Assembly (NCBI GenBank): GCA_039881145.1 | Contig: JAYKKI010000013.1 | Location: forward strand, 40,629,501 to 40,693,500 | Direction: 5' to 3' | DNA from: Druceiella hillmani | Lineage: Eukaryota; Arthropoda; Insecta; Lepidoptera; Hepialidae | Length of the DNA: 64,000 nt | Program-made: the position numbers and the translations under genes | Shown: positions 48,606 to 60,504 of the stretch, piece after piece | Numbering within the stretch: the stretch's first letter is position 1 | Layout of the letters: every line of letters starts with the position of its first letter | Notes under the pieces: model-generated | Told to the model about the DNA's origin: nothing | Databases searched by the model: none | What the model saw: only the letters and a program-made list of their open reading frames with translations

Positions 48606-48701
48606 CAAAGAAATTTTAAATGATCATATCATCTTTTCAAAGAAATTTTAAATGATCATACCATCTTTTCAAAGAAATTTTAAATGATCATATCATCTTT
48701 T
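48606..48701. repeat. Three 32-bp tandem units
   Basis: CAAAGAAATTTTAAATGATC plus ATATCATCTTTT at 48606, 48638 and 48670, with one substitution in the middle unit. Confidence 0.97.
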
Positions 48702-49024
48702 CTAGTAAGTAAATTGAAATAAAACAAAACCCACATGTTACTTTAGGTTCTTCAAAATAATTAACGGTAAGTCTTAATAAAATTTCATTATCATGGTAGA
48801 CAAAAAATAAAAAAGACAATATTTTTATTTTCTTTACATTTTTAATTTTTCGTTTCTAATTTGCATAAAATTCTCTAAAAATATATTTAAGTGTCAGCTA
48901 TTAAGATATATACGAGTTAATATTCTTTATTATCTTCAAATTTTCAAGTTTCCACGTAAAATGGTTATGACCGGTGAACAGGTTGACACGGAAGTGATCT
49001 GGTAAGATTTCCTTTGTTCTTTTT

Positions 49025-49039
49025 GACGTACGGAACTCT
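49025..49039 (-). repeat. Possible right end of the AGGGTTCYGTA-type repeat
   Basis: GACGTACGGAACTCT is the inverse form of the end at 47662, matching 9 of 11 positions of AGGGTTCTGTA. Short, so the pairing is tentative. Confidence 0.4.
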
Positions 49040-49864
49040 GAAAAAGTTAATACGGCAGTTTATATTTTGTGTACTTATATGCATTTCTGTAATATTTATG
49101 AACATTCCTGTGAAATTTAATCACGATTGGACTTAAGTTGAAACAATTATGATGACGTGACAGTTTAACACGATGGACTTTGCTGAGACGCACTCCTAGC
49201 TGTGTTATATTAGGCACGAACTACCTACCTAAACTACCGTTTTTAGGACAATCACGAACTTCCCAACTAAAAATTCAGCGTAGAAAAACATAATATTCTA
49301 CGTCATTTTGAAGTTAAATATTTCCTCTTAAATGAAATTAAACATCAAAAATGCTAAAAGAAAACTTAGTTTCGTTTTAGAAGACAGTTATGCACCGTCT
49401 CTTAATTATTATTTTCGTATAAGGTATAAATTTGGAAAAATCGTTCACAGAGGTATAAGACTAGAAATTCTGTGACAGACCGACGGAAGTACAGTCATGA
49501 CGAAGCAGAGTACAAAGACTTCTATCTTGAACTAAGTAACCTTAAAAAACAAATTATTTTTATGAGCCCGTTTTGAAGCAAACCAAAACCCATTTTTTTG
49601 CAAAAATTACCAATAACTAAATTGGGCTGTAGAACTTAATACCCAATATCCTGTAAAATAAATAACAATAACGTCGAGAAAAATCTTTTCTCGTAAAAAC
49701 CCCAATAGACATTTGGATCGATCATAAATTTCTATATTTAAATAGGGCTTCTATGATGGTTATAATGAACAAATTTAAATAGGGTGAAAAAACCTGGTTG
49801 CACTTTCAGTTGTGACAGACTGTATAGTTGGTAATATTTTTAAAATAAATAAAATTTCTTTTTT

Positions 49865-49909
49865 AAAATTAAAATCTTCTAACTGAATGCGTTAGAAGAT
49901 TTTAATTTT
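49865..49909. repeat. Perfect 19-bp-stem hairpin, 7-nt loop
   Basis: AAAATTAAAATCTTCTAAC (49865-49883) pairs with 49891-49909 around TGAATGC. Confidence 0.92.
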
Positions 49910-51841
49910 CTTCATAATTAATGACGAGTAAGTTAATTGAAAATAGTAAAGAAATAATTATTATGATGCTCACAACATTCGCTAAAATTTTAGGTACATG
50001 CCTACGTGCTGGTATTCATAGTAATGGTTTGCAATAAAGGAGCGTTCTCTCTAAGTTTTCGACTAAGTTTTCTCTCGTTTTCTCGACTATGTAAGGTACA
50101 CACAAACTGTAATTCACGAGCAAAATTTGTTATGTGATGACAATAGAAAATAAATTATAAACCGCAAAGAGATATTATTTAATTTCTAGGACCCAGATAT
50201 TTAGTTATGTAATTCAAATTTAAGTATCTACATCAGCTTGGTTTATAAAGTTTACGTAACTATAAATATTTTCGAATGAATTTCTTTGTATTTAAAGTTG
50301 TACGTCTCAAAAGGAATAAAAGAAACTTTCTAAAATAACAAGGGTTATCCAAAAATATTTCCTGGAAAGATCCACAAAACATGTTTTCTCCTCCCAATCT
50401 TCAAAACTGGTACATATAGAATAATGAAAAAAAAATTTATTGGTTTTCGAATAAACTTTTGATAAATTTCTAGATTATCCTAAGTTTACTAGAAAACTAA
50501 AACAATAATTTTAAATCTCACATTATTTGAGAAATTGACGATATTTTTAAATCTGCAAAAGGTCAAAGAGATACCTCTACGCCTATGACACCGCCATAGT
50601 ATTGCGTTAAGTTAAAGCAGTATCAAAAGTATCCCGAAATGTTTCATGACGTGCGTACTGCTTTAGGAAACTGTCTGATGTAATGTCGCGCGTTCAATTT
50701 AAAATAATTAATGAAGCGGATGTTAAAACGAAGTCACTGCTAAACAAAGAGCGAACCAACCGAACTCACCTAAGATGAATTTATTGGAGAACAGAAAAAT
50801 GGAAACAAATCATATTAGATTATAAAATTCTTATATATTAAATTCTTAATAATAAATTAAATAATATCCTCACGAAGAAACAAAATATCTTATTTTATTG
50901 AACATTCAAAATGAAGGTAGCGGAGGAGAAATTCCAACACCTCTTGTACCTCTCCTCTTTCGTGGAGATGTGTAGTTTCAATTTTCCTACTGCTCTTTAA
51001 ACAAAATGATCTTATCTGACGCAGCCTAACTTAATTTAATCCAGTTTAATCCATCCTAACTCAAGTCGTACAATATACCCCAATCTAATAAAATAGAATC
51101 TAACATAAACTAATCTCCTCCTAGGAAAAGTTACTAGTCTAACTAGTACCTTTTCCCTACCACGTACTAGAAATGAAAGCTTACCGTTGGACACCGAGTT
51201 TAAATCTAATGTGGGTATGGTTCTTGGTGTTTGAGACATAATTTGAAATGGTAGCATAATAATATTAAATACATATGTTTAGCACTTCATTTTTTCGTAT
51301 GTTGCTATTAAATTCATCCAAAAAGCAAAAATAGCAATATTTGTCATATGCTATATTATTTCTCATATAAAAAGTCCAAAGTAACATACTGATAAAGAAT
51401 TTTTCAAAAAGTTTAGCGTTTTAAAGAAATAAGTTTAGACAAATTATTCGATTTTAATTCTACCTTGTTTCCAAATCATTAAAATGTCATGAACTGATCA
51501 TTTTTATGCGCCTTCTTAATGGAAACATGATTGAATTAGGTATTTGGTTCAATTCTCATGTATTTGAAAAGAGATTATCATTAGAAGTACTTCGTTATTT
51601 TCCCACTTGATTAAATCATTTTGTTTATAAATTTTAATTAGTCATATTTTTTGACACTGTTACAAAGATGAAAACTTTTTTAATTTTAAAAATGTGGATT
51701 AAATGCCAAAAAAAGCTTGGGGAAACAATTATTTCAATGCGTTTATAATAATAAAATAAAATATAATGAGTTGCAGCAAAATCAGGTGTTACAGTACAAT
51801 GGTTTGACGTCGTTGTAAAAATATTTTATGTCCTTTAAAAT

Positions 51842-51845
<4 letters not shown>
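49910..51845. other. AT-rich DNA, nothing recognised
   Basis: A short imperfect inverted repeat (AAAGTTACTAGT / ACTAGTACCTTT, about 51127-51154) is the only structure. The 73-codon minus frame at 51036-51257 has no domain. Confidence 0.4.

Positions 51846-51917
<72 letters not shown>
51846..51917. repeat. (AT)n microsatellite
   Basis: About 36 uninterrupted AT dinucleotides. Confidence 0.98.
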
Positions 51918-51922
<5 letters not shown>

Positions 51923-52095
51923 AACACTTTCAATGTTTAAAGTTTGGAATAATATAATCATAAAGCCCAATGTTCCGTTAAATCTACACGAGATAGCGAT
52001 TTGGTAAGGACGATCAGTTAAACGATGCAATCTTATCAATATCGTTTTATTAAAATTGTTATCATGAAACAAATGTTTCAAACAATTCTAATTTT

Positions 52096-52676
52096 CACAA
52101 TTAAATGAAACTACGTGACGTAGTATTATTTCTACTTTCTTTAAGTGGATCTAGGTTTCGTTATATTACAACATCTTTAGGTGAGCTATTAGCCAAGATT
52201 AACTCTTAGGAACATCCAACAGCATTTATACGTTTCAAAAACAATAGCGGAATCCGGGTTTGTGTTGGTTTTCCCACTGCTTATGTTAGTAAGTTTATTG
52301 TAGGGGAGCGGCGTAGGTTTTATTGTATTTCCGAGAGTTATACGATGTACAAGTATTTTAGTGAGGGTAATAAATTAAATTTGTATTATTCTATGATGTT
52401 ATACAATGAGAATGTTACTGTGTATGTAATAAATTTAAATGGATATTATTCTCAGTAATATATTTATATATTAGCAAGGGTATCTGAAAGTTAGAACAAG
52501 GTAATACCATTAATTCTACATATCTCCTGTTTTATTTATCCATTTATTTATTTATTTTTCTTTTTTATTTTTTATTTAATTATTTTTTTTATTTATTATT
52601 ATATAATACTACATCACGTAGTATCATTTAATTTTGAATAACGAATTTCTACAAAATTAACGCCAAATATATTCAA
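52096..52676 (+). mobile_element. Foldback element family, long copy with internal frame
   Basis: Starts CACAATTAAATGAAACTACG and ends ACGCCAAATATATTCAA, the same ends as copies 2 and 4. Flanked by 52084-52095 (AATTCTAATTTT) and 52677-52688 (AATTTTAATTCT), a 12-bp repeat with two mismatches. Unlike the short copies, its inverted ends match over only about 35 bp. Between them lie the first arm (to about 52200), a unique 250-bp coding-like stretch, and a T-rich tract (about 52530-52610). The short copies look like this form with the centre replaced by an inverted copy of its first 110 bp. Confidence 0.85.
52105..52458 (+). pseudogene. Unrecognised 117-codon frame inside the foldback element, one internal stop
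   Basis: One phase runs from ATG 52105 to TAA 52456-52458 and is broken only by TAG at 52207-52209 (codon 35). Residues 1-34 include a hydrophobic stretch (VVLFLLSLS) and are shared with the arms of the other copies, where the frame is also open. Residues 36-117 are unique to this copy and look protein-like: IRFKNNSGIRVCVGFP, then YVSKFIVGERRRFYCISESY, then NVTVYVINLNGYYSQ. I recognise no family. No catalytic motif is evident; it might be a short secreted or DNA-binding protein, but that is guesswork. If the TAG is a mutation, the source element may code for an intact version. Confidence 0.55.
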
Positions 52677-52688
52677 AATTTTAATTCT

Positions 52689-53699
52689 GTCATATAAGTA
52701 CATAAATTTGATATTTCCTGTGTATTATCAGCAGAAGCTTTCCTTTCGGCATTAGCAAAATTTCTGTTACACTTTGAATGGCTTAAAGAACTCCTTACGT
52801 GGAATCCATTCTGCAGTTCTCCATAGGAACCTATTCATACAGTCAGATATATATTAATAAATATGAAATAAAACTAATTGCAATAAAACATTTTAATAAT
52901 GTCCAGTATAATTTTGAAGCCTCATCTAAATTATAAGCATCAATACACTAAAGTGTAATGAAGACGTTTACGAGTACACGAATGACGACACAGTAACCGT
53001 CGATCCTTTAAAATATATCTACATTTTATTAGTCAATAAAGTGACAATGGTGTATCAACAATAACTGTTAAATGTTTACGACTAATACACAAAAATTGGG
53101 AAAATTTATTCGTTCAGAAAGGCTGGAACACAAGGCGGCTAGTATATAACTTGCCTCTTTCTTTCTTCTTACTATGAGACGTAAAAATATGAGAGGAAAA
53201 TATAGAGGACTTGCGATGAGTTTAGCTTGGATTGGCCCATACATAATGAGCTTTTTGGATGGAAAAACAGTATTAATATATTTCAGTTTATTTCAGCTAT
53301 TCATAACCAGTAAATGCACAATAATTATTTAATAGCATATAATCATTCATCGATAACCCTCGAAGGTGGTTCTCATTATTAAAGTTCTTTTTTTTACAAA
53401 AATAGTCAATTAAGTACCTAAAGACAAGAGACGGATAGCGCCAATTCTGATGAATAAGGAGTATGTGGAAAAATCAACTGCGAAAAATTTACTTTAGTAG
53501 TCCTTGCGATGTGGGGGGTGGGTAGCGCAATGAGGAAAGAAAATTTTATCATATGGTGTCAATAGAGTCGTGAGATCAATGTGAAAATGGTTGTATTACT
53601 AGGAAGTATTTCCCAACATATTACTTCTTGGACACAGAATTATCTTAATATGATTAGGTTAATTTTTTGGTATCGGTTTGCTGAATTTCGATAGACCCG
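52689..53699. other. AT-rich DNA, nothing recognised
   Basis: Downstream of the mariner scrap in its reading direction, but no further transposase motifs are found here. Confidence 0.4.
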
Positions 53700-53883
53700 A
53701 TTACCTGTGTTCACGGGTATGATTCACATACACAACCCAGTTTTCATCTCCAATAATAGGGTCGTTCAACCAAATAACGAACACATGCCAAAAATATAAA
53801 ATGTTTATACATTGTTCTACATGACAATTGAGTTGGTCATAACTCAACTCATGGTATATCCAAATATTAGTGGTATGGTACAT
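53700..53883 (-). pseudogene. Mariner transposase fragment
   Basis: The minus-strand frame reads IYHELSYDQLNCHVEQCINI then IIGDENWVVYVNHTREHR. This is the mariner stretch from the WVPHEL motif through the first catalytic Asp (TGDEKW...N). That Asp is kept here (GDENW), whereas the copy at 39387 has His. No terminal repeats and no DNARPH or SPDLAPSDY motif follow, so only about 60 codons survive. Confidence 0.85.
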
Positions 53884-54079
53884 GGTATATCCAAATCGTA
53901 ACTATACATAAGTAATAAGTAATTTCGTTTTTTGTTTACAAGATGGCTGCTAAATTATGAGATGCAAATAATAAAATATTTCTCAGGAATGGAAGGGAGA
54001 ACTTAGAGAACATCTACTTAAGGTGGTGGTGTTAGGCGTAACACAGGTGGTGTTAGAGAGATAGTTTGACGAATATCTT

Positions 54080-54811
<732 letters not shown>

Positions 54812-54970
54812 TGACGGGGTAGTGGCTATTAAAAGCTTTTTGAAAACTCACCGGATGCGTGCACTTAGAGGACATCCGAAAGACCGTGTGAACGTACATT
54901 CATTGTGCTTTTATATTCTTAACGAGAACCGGAAAAGCCGCAACGTACTCTTCACTTTGTATTATAGGGA
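54812..54970 (+). repeat. Duplicated block 1, second copy (pairs with 17612-17766)
   Basis: See the first copy. This one reads AAAACTCACCGGATGCGTGC, GAGGACATCCGAAAGACCGT and GAAAAGCCGCAACG. The 82-codon frame over it (54822-55070) has no recognised domain and is not open in the first copy, so it is not evidence of a gene. Confidence 0.75.
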
Positions 54971-55164
54971 CAGCTTTGCTAGTAACGGTGGATGGTTTAT
55001 GGTATATGGAAATAGCCTGGTGTTGGCTGAGGTATACGAAATTTTTGCGATATTACTGAAAATTAATTGAGTCAAATGAGAAGCCTTATTTTCAACAGGG
55101 TACCAGTGCAGTAATCAAGTATTTCTTTGAACATTTAGTCAAAGTTGTTATTCGAACAAGTTGA

Positions 55165-55565
55165 ATATAGTATCACTTCAAAAAAAGTGGAAATTGTCAG
55201 CGCGAAATTGGGACTATCCATTAATAGATTTAAACAAAATTTATGATAGTGGATCAGTCAGGGAAGCTGCAGTCCACGTAACTAGAAACTATTGAAAATT
55301 TTATCTATCTGAGTCCAGCATCTCCAGCAAAAGCGTTTGCTTGGAGGAAATACTGTGAGTGATAGGCATGGCAAAAAGAGAAATGACCTGTTTAAATACA
55401 GTATGGAAAGTAAAAAACACCCCTAGATAACGAAATCTCATTTGGTACGAACCTTGATTTTTTCCATATTCCTATACAAAGCCGAGTCATAGACCCTGAA
55501 TATTGTTGATTTTAAAAAATCGACGCTTTTGAAGTATCTTGCTGAAAAAATATATCTATTATATA
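55165..55565 (+). pseudogene. LINE reverse-transcriptase fragment
   Basis: Plus-strand frames read VEIVSAKLGLSINRFKTKFM, then LETIENFIYLS, then (after shifts) RIGMAKREMTCLNTVWK, ITKSHLVRTLIFSIFLYKAE, a stop in place of Trp, and TLNIVDFKK. This follows the known order in insect endonuclease/reverse-transcriptase LINEs: GL.IN..KTK.M, IE.V..F.YLGS, RI..A, TK..LV.TLVFPI.LYGAETWT and a following R..IDAFE. Frame changes and stops make it dead. It sits between duplicated blocks 1 and 2 and is absent from the first copy, so it probably inserted after the duplication. Different part and family from the LINE tail at 20330. Confidence 0.8.
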
Positions 55566-55685
55566 ATATATTGGACATATTTCAACAACATTGTCCACAA
55601 CTTATCTCTGGAGAACTCTCTAGAGATAAGTTGTGGACAATGTTATTGAAATATGTCCAATATATTATGAAATATGTCCAATATA
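55566..55685. repeat. 44-bp-stem hairpin followed by direct repeat
   Basis: Arms 55566-55609 and 55622-55665 pair with a single mismatch (core CATTGTCCACAACTTATCTC) around a 12-nt loop. GAAATATGTCCAATATAT then occurs again immediately (about 55669-55686). Same arm, inverted arm, direct copy layout as at 5251. Opposed frames over this region (55529-55768 plus, 55582-55941 minus) are products of the inverted repeat. Confidence 0.93.
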
Positions 55686-55686
55686 T

Positions 55687-56129
55687 AGGAGATACAGCGT
55701 TGAGAATAGTAAATAATAGCGGATCGTCAAAAGATCGATCAAAAGAGAGCCACGATTCTTTGCAGTGAGGACCATCTGAAGAAGTTAAATTGACAAATAT
55801 GAAATTAAATATAACGAACGTATTTGTAAAACCTACAATCCGAATATTCTTATAATGTAAAATTAATTTAAATAATATGAAGAAAAATTTACGTATTAAA
55901 GAGTAATGCTGTAAAATATTGATTAAGTAAGCCGACCACATCTAAAGCTGTAGTCAATTATCAAATGTGTGATAAAATACAATTCTATCGATGTATGACT
56001 AATTTGGCGAATCGAACATCACAACCATGAGCGGTAAGAATAGTACAATTCGTGGCAGTTTGTTTAACACTTGACAGGCACTTCTAAAATTTTAATCTGG
56101 GCCATGTTTACCTAATAATTTAATTGTAG
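55687..56129. other. AT-rich DNA between LINE remnant and duplicated block 2
   Basis: No signature recognised; some of it may be further LINE 3' sequence too eroded to read. Confidence 0.35.
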
Positions 56130-56330
56130 ATATTGATGTAAAATTATTCCTAGGAATTTTTACAGCGGAAAGGGCAATATGAAACCAACAACAAATATTG
56201 GTTGATCCTTCCATAATGTAAAATATTACTAATCTCCAAAGTATTTAAAATAAACGCAAAAAGTTAACTAACTATCGAAGAATTAAAAAACAACGAAGTA
56301 CGCTGGCTTACCGTCAATAAATAATCGATG
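56130..56330 (+). repeat. Duplicated block 2, second copy (pairs with 18755-19000)
   Basis: Carries CGGAAAGGGCAATATGAAAC, ATCCTTCCATAATG, ACTAATCTCCAAAGTATTTA and AACGAAGTACGCTGGC in the same order as the first copy, with gaps. Confidence 0.65.
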
Positions 56331-57713
56331 CGTTATCTTCAGCAATAGTTCAGCCATAGGCTGATTAACTCAAATACAGCTGAACTATGTTTGGCCGTCT
56401 CGGACTGAAGTACTAGCGGTCTTTTTTTGTTTATAAGCTCTTTCAGAATCTAAACTGATTCTGTTTTCAGTCTATGATGTATTGAGAATATTTGTCCAGC
56501 AAGATATTTCAGAACCGTCAACATATTTTATAATCACCCTATTTAGCACCCACGACTCGGCATGAACAAAATAGAAAACTATTAATTATAAATCCCATAC
56601 GAAGGATTTCATGTATACAGCGATATCATGAAACACTTTTGTTCTCCAAAGAATATGTTATAAGAACTAGATCTCTGTGGTTCATTTTTCCTGCCTGTTT
56701 GAAATGTAGTTATTATGATAATAGTTACAGAAAACATTTACGTCCGTTTTATTTTATAAAAATATTTTTATTTATATACGTATGTACCTGTAATTTAGTT
56801 AATACTAGTGGCGTGAATAAGAGGGCTCTGTTAAAACCAAGTTAAAGTATTACCTTTTAAACAGAAATTTATCTTCGAATTTTATTTATTATTATTTAAT
56901 ATAAAATAAGTTTTAATTATTAATAAATATTAGTTATACTTGGATTACATCTTGTATCTGATTATGAGTCAATGTGGAAAAAAACTGTATTAAACTGTTT
57001 AATCTCTACTCCACAGTATTTCCATCTACGGTTCCCAAGAAGTAACTGAAGCATCCGAAAGTGGATGGTGGTAGAGTGGTCAGTCAAAGAACTGGAATTT
57101 ATCATGGAAAAGTGACACTTTGAGAGACGAGTTGAGTCATTATATAATTATGAGAATCATGAGAGTAGTGCTATACAAATATTAGTGGTGGTAAGTATAA
57201 GGTTTATGGTTTGAGCTAAAATAAAATTAGTTGATGACCTAAACGCATCTTTAATTGGTATAAATATGTAAGTTAGAACTACAGTGTGTAAATATCCACC
57301 GCTAGCCCATGGCTCTTTCTATCTTTCAGAGATATACTGAGCATAGCTCTTTCCACAGTTCCTGGTTTAAATTTATGGATTAGACGGTCTGTGATTGCCA
57401 TTAAGCACATTTCAGCACTATAGGTCATTATGTGTAGAATAGAGCAAACAATAGGTATATAGTGATTATGTCATGCCCGTAATGATCGACACACAGTGAT
57501 CATGTAAATATTACCTTGAGTCCGAGCTAGTGTAACTAAGACAAAAGTTACATTACCCTGTTTTAGTAACTCCTAGATCTGATTTAGTCGTAACTTACAT
57601 TACGCATTACTCAGTCTATCTGTTGCTCATTTTCTGTTTGTCTTACGTGTCAAATTTATATTAAAGATATAGTTAATACGTAGACTTGACGTAACTAAAC
57701 ATACGTTTCGTTA
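56331..57713. other. AT-rich DNA, nothing recognised
   Basis: The matching interval of the first copy holds the mariner-like and RTE fragments, which are absent here. No signature otherwise; GC-richer text at about 57010-57130 has no frame. Confidence 0.4.
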
Positions 57714-58015
57714 CTTATATCGCGGTAAGGAAATTATATTTCAACGTAATAAACCTGACTCAAAATACATAAAATTTAACAAACTCAAACAACCCTTTTA
57801 ACGATCGGAAATTATGCGTAAACTCAAACACAAGGATATTCATACTGTATAATTGTCGAAGTTTTCCTCGGCAACATATTTTCCTGGAGAAAATTTCTCA
57901 AGAGCGGCGTATTAAATTGTCCGGCGAACGAAATTTTATTTAGTCTTTTACTTATAAATTCCACAACAAGTGATACACGGACATACAATAGGTGCCGACA
58001 GTCGTGTAGGTAAAG
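57714..58015 (+). repeat. Duplicated block 3, second copy (pairs with 21258-21597)
   Basis: Carries CTTATATCGCGGTAAGG, ATAAACCTGACTCAAAA, AACAAACTCAAACAACCC, AATTGTCGAAGTTTTCCTCG and GTATTAAATTGTCCGGCGAA in the same order as the first copy. Confidence 0.8.
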
Positions 58016-60180
58016 AGAAAACATGCGTTCATGAGGCTGCTGTCTAACCATTACAGACGGTAAATGGAGTGGCTAAAACTGAGAAGTATCCCAATAACAA
58101 ATGCCACTAAAATATTAAACAAACGACAGGAGTCACTAATATGTGCCAAGTCTTTCCTTTAAAGTCTGGTTTATGTTCTTTTATATTTACAGATACTAAT
58201 AGTTGAGTTAACTTTTGAATCTTGAATGATTGGAGCGAAGTTCCTTATCACTCGTTACACACTTGGGGAATGAAAGTTAGCGCGAAAAAAGTATACGATT
58301 TCGAACGACACTTTTGCTACGTATAAAAGTTTAAGATTTAGACAGACACCTTCGCTACAGTATAAGGATTTGCATGTTTACAAGCATATGTCAGTGCATA
58401 GGTATATTATTACAGTACAGGCGTGCGGTGTGTTCATCAACTTTATAGGTTTAAGCGTGTATGTTTAACAATCCTTCCGCGCCATAATACTCATAACCTC
58501 TCTTCACTATATTCAAATGCGTGTTATTGTCATCAATAAAGAAAATGGATTGTGAAAGTGATTTGGTATAAGTTGAGGATGGTGATGATGAAGTCAGGTA
58601 AGTAATTTAAGCACTACCCTTCACCCACTACCACACATTTTGCTTCTTGCTATGGGCATTTTGCCAATAAATGACCGGGTGAAAATTTCTCTGCGCTATG
58701 TAAAATGAATGTAGTGACATTTATTGATGGATATAAGTATAATATATATTTGTATAATTGTTACGCGTCGATGTAATTGTTACAGTCACTTCTTTGTGTC
58801 ATTTTAATAAAGCAATATTAAAGAATTTTTGTTAATATTAAATTCGCATATCTACTCATGAAGGTAATCAACTACGATAAAATAAAAACTAAATATTACT
58901 TCTTGTTTATACATTACAATTTATTTATTTATTCTTCTTTTCTTTTAATTAATTTAAATGCAGTATCCAAATATTTGTTTCCAGTTAACCAAAACGTCTA
59001 GTGCTAAAATATATAGTATTGTGGAAGATTGCAACAGATTGTGAACATAATTGCAAAAAAAAACATTAAAAACAATGAAAAATAAATTATCAAACTAACA
59101 AACAAATAATAAATAAGACGTAATTAATATAAATATGTCGGCGAAAAAAAAAAGAGGAGAAGAATTTAGGAGGAAAAACCAAGGAGGGTACGAAAAGGAG
59201 TAACAAAAGCAATTTTTTTCAGAGGATCTTGGAATGCGTAAATTGACGGCGCATTCCAGGTATAAGGTCCCACTTATACCATAGGTTGAAATTATGAACA
59301 ATGAAGAACCATTTATAGAAAGCTGTGTCATGTTTGTGGATAAGTAGTCAGGAGATTTTAGCAGCAAAGTCCAAGGCCATGTGCACCCAAAGCTAAGAAG
59401 CTAAATCCAAGATAATCCGAGCTACGTGAATACCTCATTACATAAGATAATTCGGACGACGAGAATTTTCCATTACATTAAAGATAAAACAGGAAAGGTG
59501 CAGACTAAACAAGCATCAAATCTCTCACCAGTTAAATTGCGTAGTGATATCAGAAATACGGTCAAGTTTTATGAGACCGAAAATGTGGCAAATTTTTGTT
59601 TTCATTTTGGCTGGAATCAAAATTGAAATTTTAAATATTGCTGCGCTTTCAGCCTTTGTTCGATGTTAATGTATATAAAACTAAATATTTATCAAAAATA
59701 AAGATCGTAATTTTGAAAAAATTTCGCTTGGAATTTATTCATAAAAATATCCCAATATTTCGATTTGGTTCACAAGTTTGGTTTAGGGTGTTTCACTTGA
59801 GAAGTTTTGATATCAGGTATTATCTATATAATCGGTGATTTAAATTTTCAGACCCAGAAAAATTTTGATTTATGAATAAAAAACAATATTCGATTGCGAC
59901 GACCTTAATAATATTAGATATTGCAAACGTGCACCGCGTAATTTTGGACAATGTACACCTTGTAACAATATTTTGAAAAACTTCATTATTTTAATATTAA
60001 ATATTTCAAAGACTACATTGTAATAAAGAAATTTCAAAAACTCACGGACAATGACCAAAACCTACAAAAATTTTGACCCTAGTTTAAAGAAAAAGTACTT
60101 GATAGGTAAAGAAAATAATTTCCTGGTAATTTACAATTTTTGTAAATATTTTATCCAGAATGTAATCATTTTTTTCAGAA
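58016..60180. other. AT-rich DNA, nothing recognised
   Basis: A small hairpin (GGAATGCG 59231-59238 with CGCATTCC 59250-59257) is the only structure. Frames of 60-90 codons on both strands (59095-59367, 59426-59626, 59638-59838) have no recognised domain. Confidence 0.4.
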
Positions 60181-60504
60181 TTTTTTATAACAAATATAAA
60201 CACAGTAGTTTAAGAGTCACACGAGAGAGCTCAAATTATATTATTATGGTTTACGCTAATTAGGAAATGCTGTCATTTGTGAAGGTGCTGATTTCATCAA
60301 GTAATATAAATGCAGTTATTTCACGCTGCGAACGTAACAATATTTCTTATAACAAATATAACCACAGTAGTTTAGATTCCTATGAAAGAGCTCCAATTAT
60401 ATCATAATGGTTTACGGTGGTTAAGAAATGCTGTCATTTGTGAAGATGCTGATTTCATCAAATATTAGAAATGCAATTATTTCACGCTAGGAACGTAACA
60501 ATAA
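60181..60504. repeat. Tandem duplication, two 162-bp units
   Basis: 60181-60342 and 60343-60504 align end to end. Shared text includes TTATAACAAATATAACCACA-like starts, AGAAATGCTGTCATTTGTGA, GATGCTGATTTCATCAA and TTATTTCACGCT-GAACGTA. Confidence 0.92.

Noticed and set aside
48606..48701. Three 32-bp repeats considered as a CRISPR-like array
   Set aside because: Units are contiguous with no unique spacers, and the genome is eukaryotic.
55582..55941. 119-codon minus-strand frame and the opposed plus-strand frame at 55529-55768
   Set aside because: They cross the 44-bp hairpin and overlap each other; no domain.
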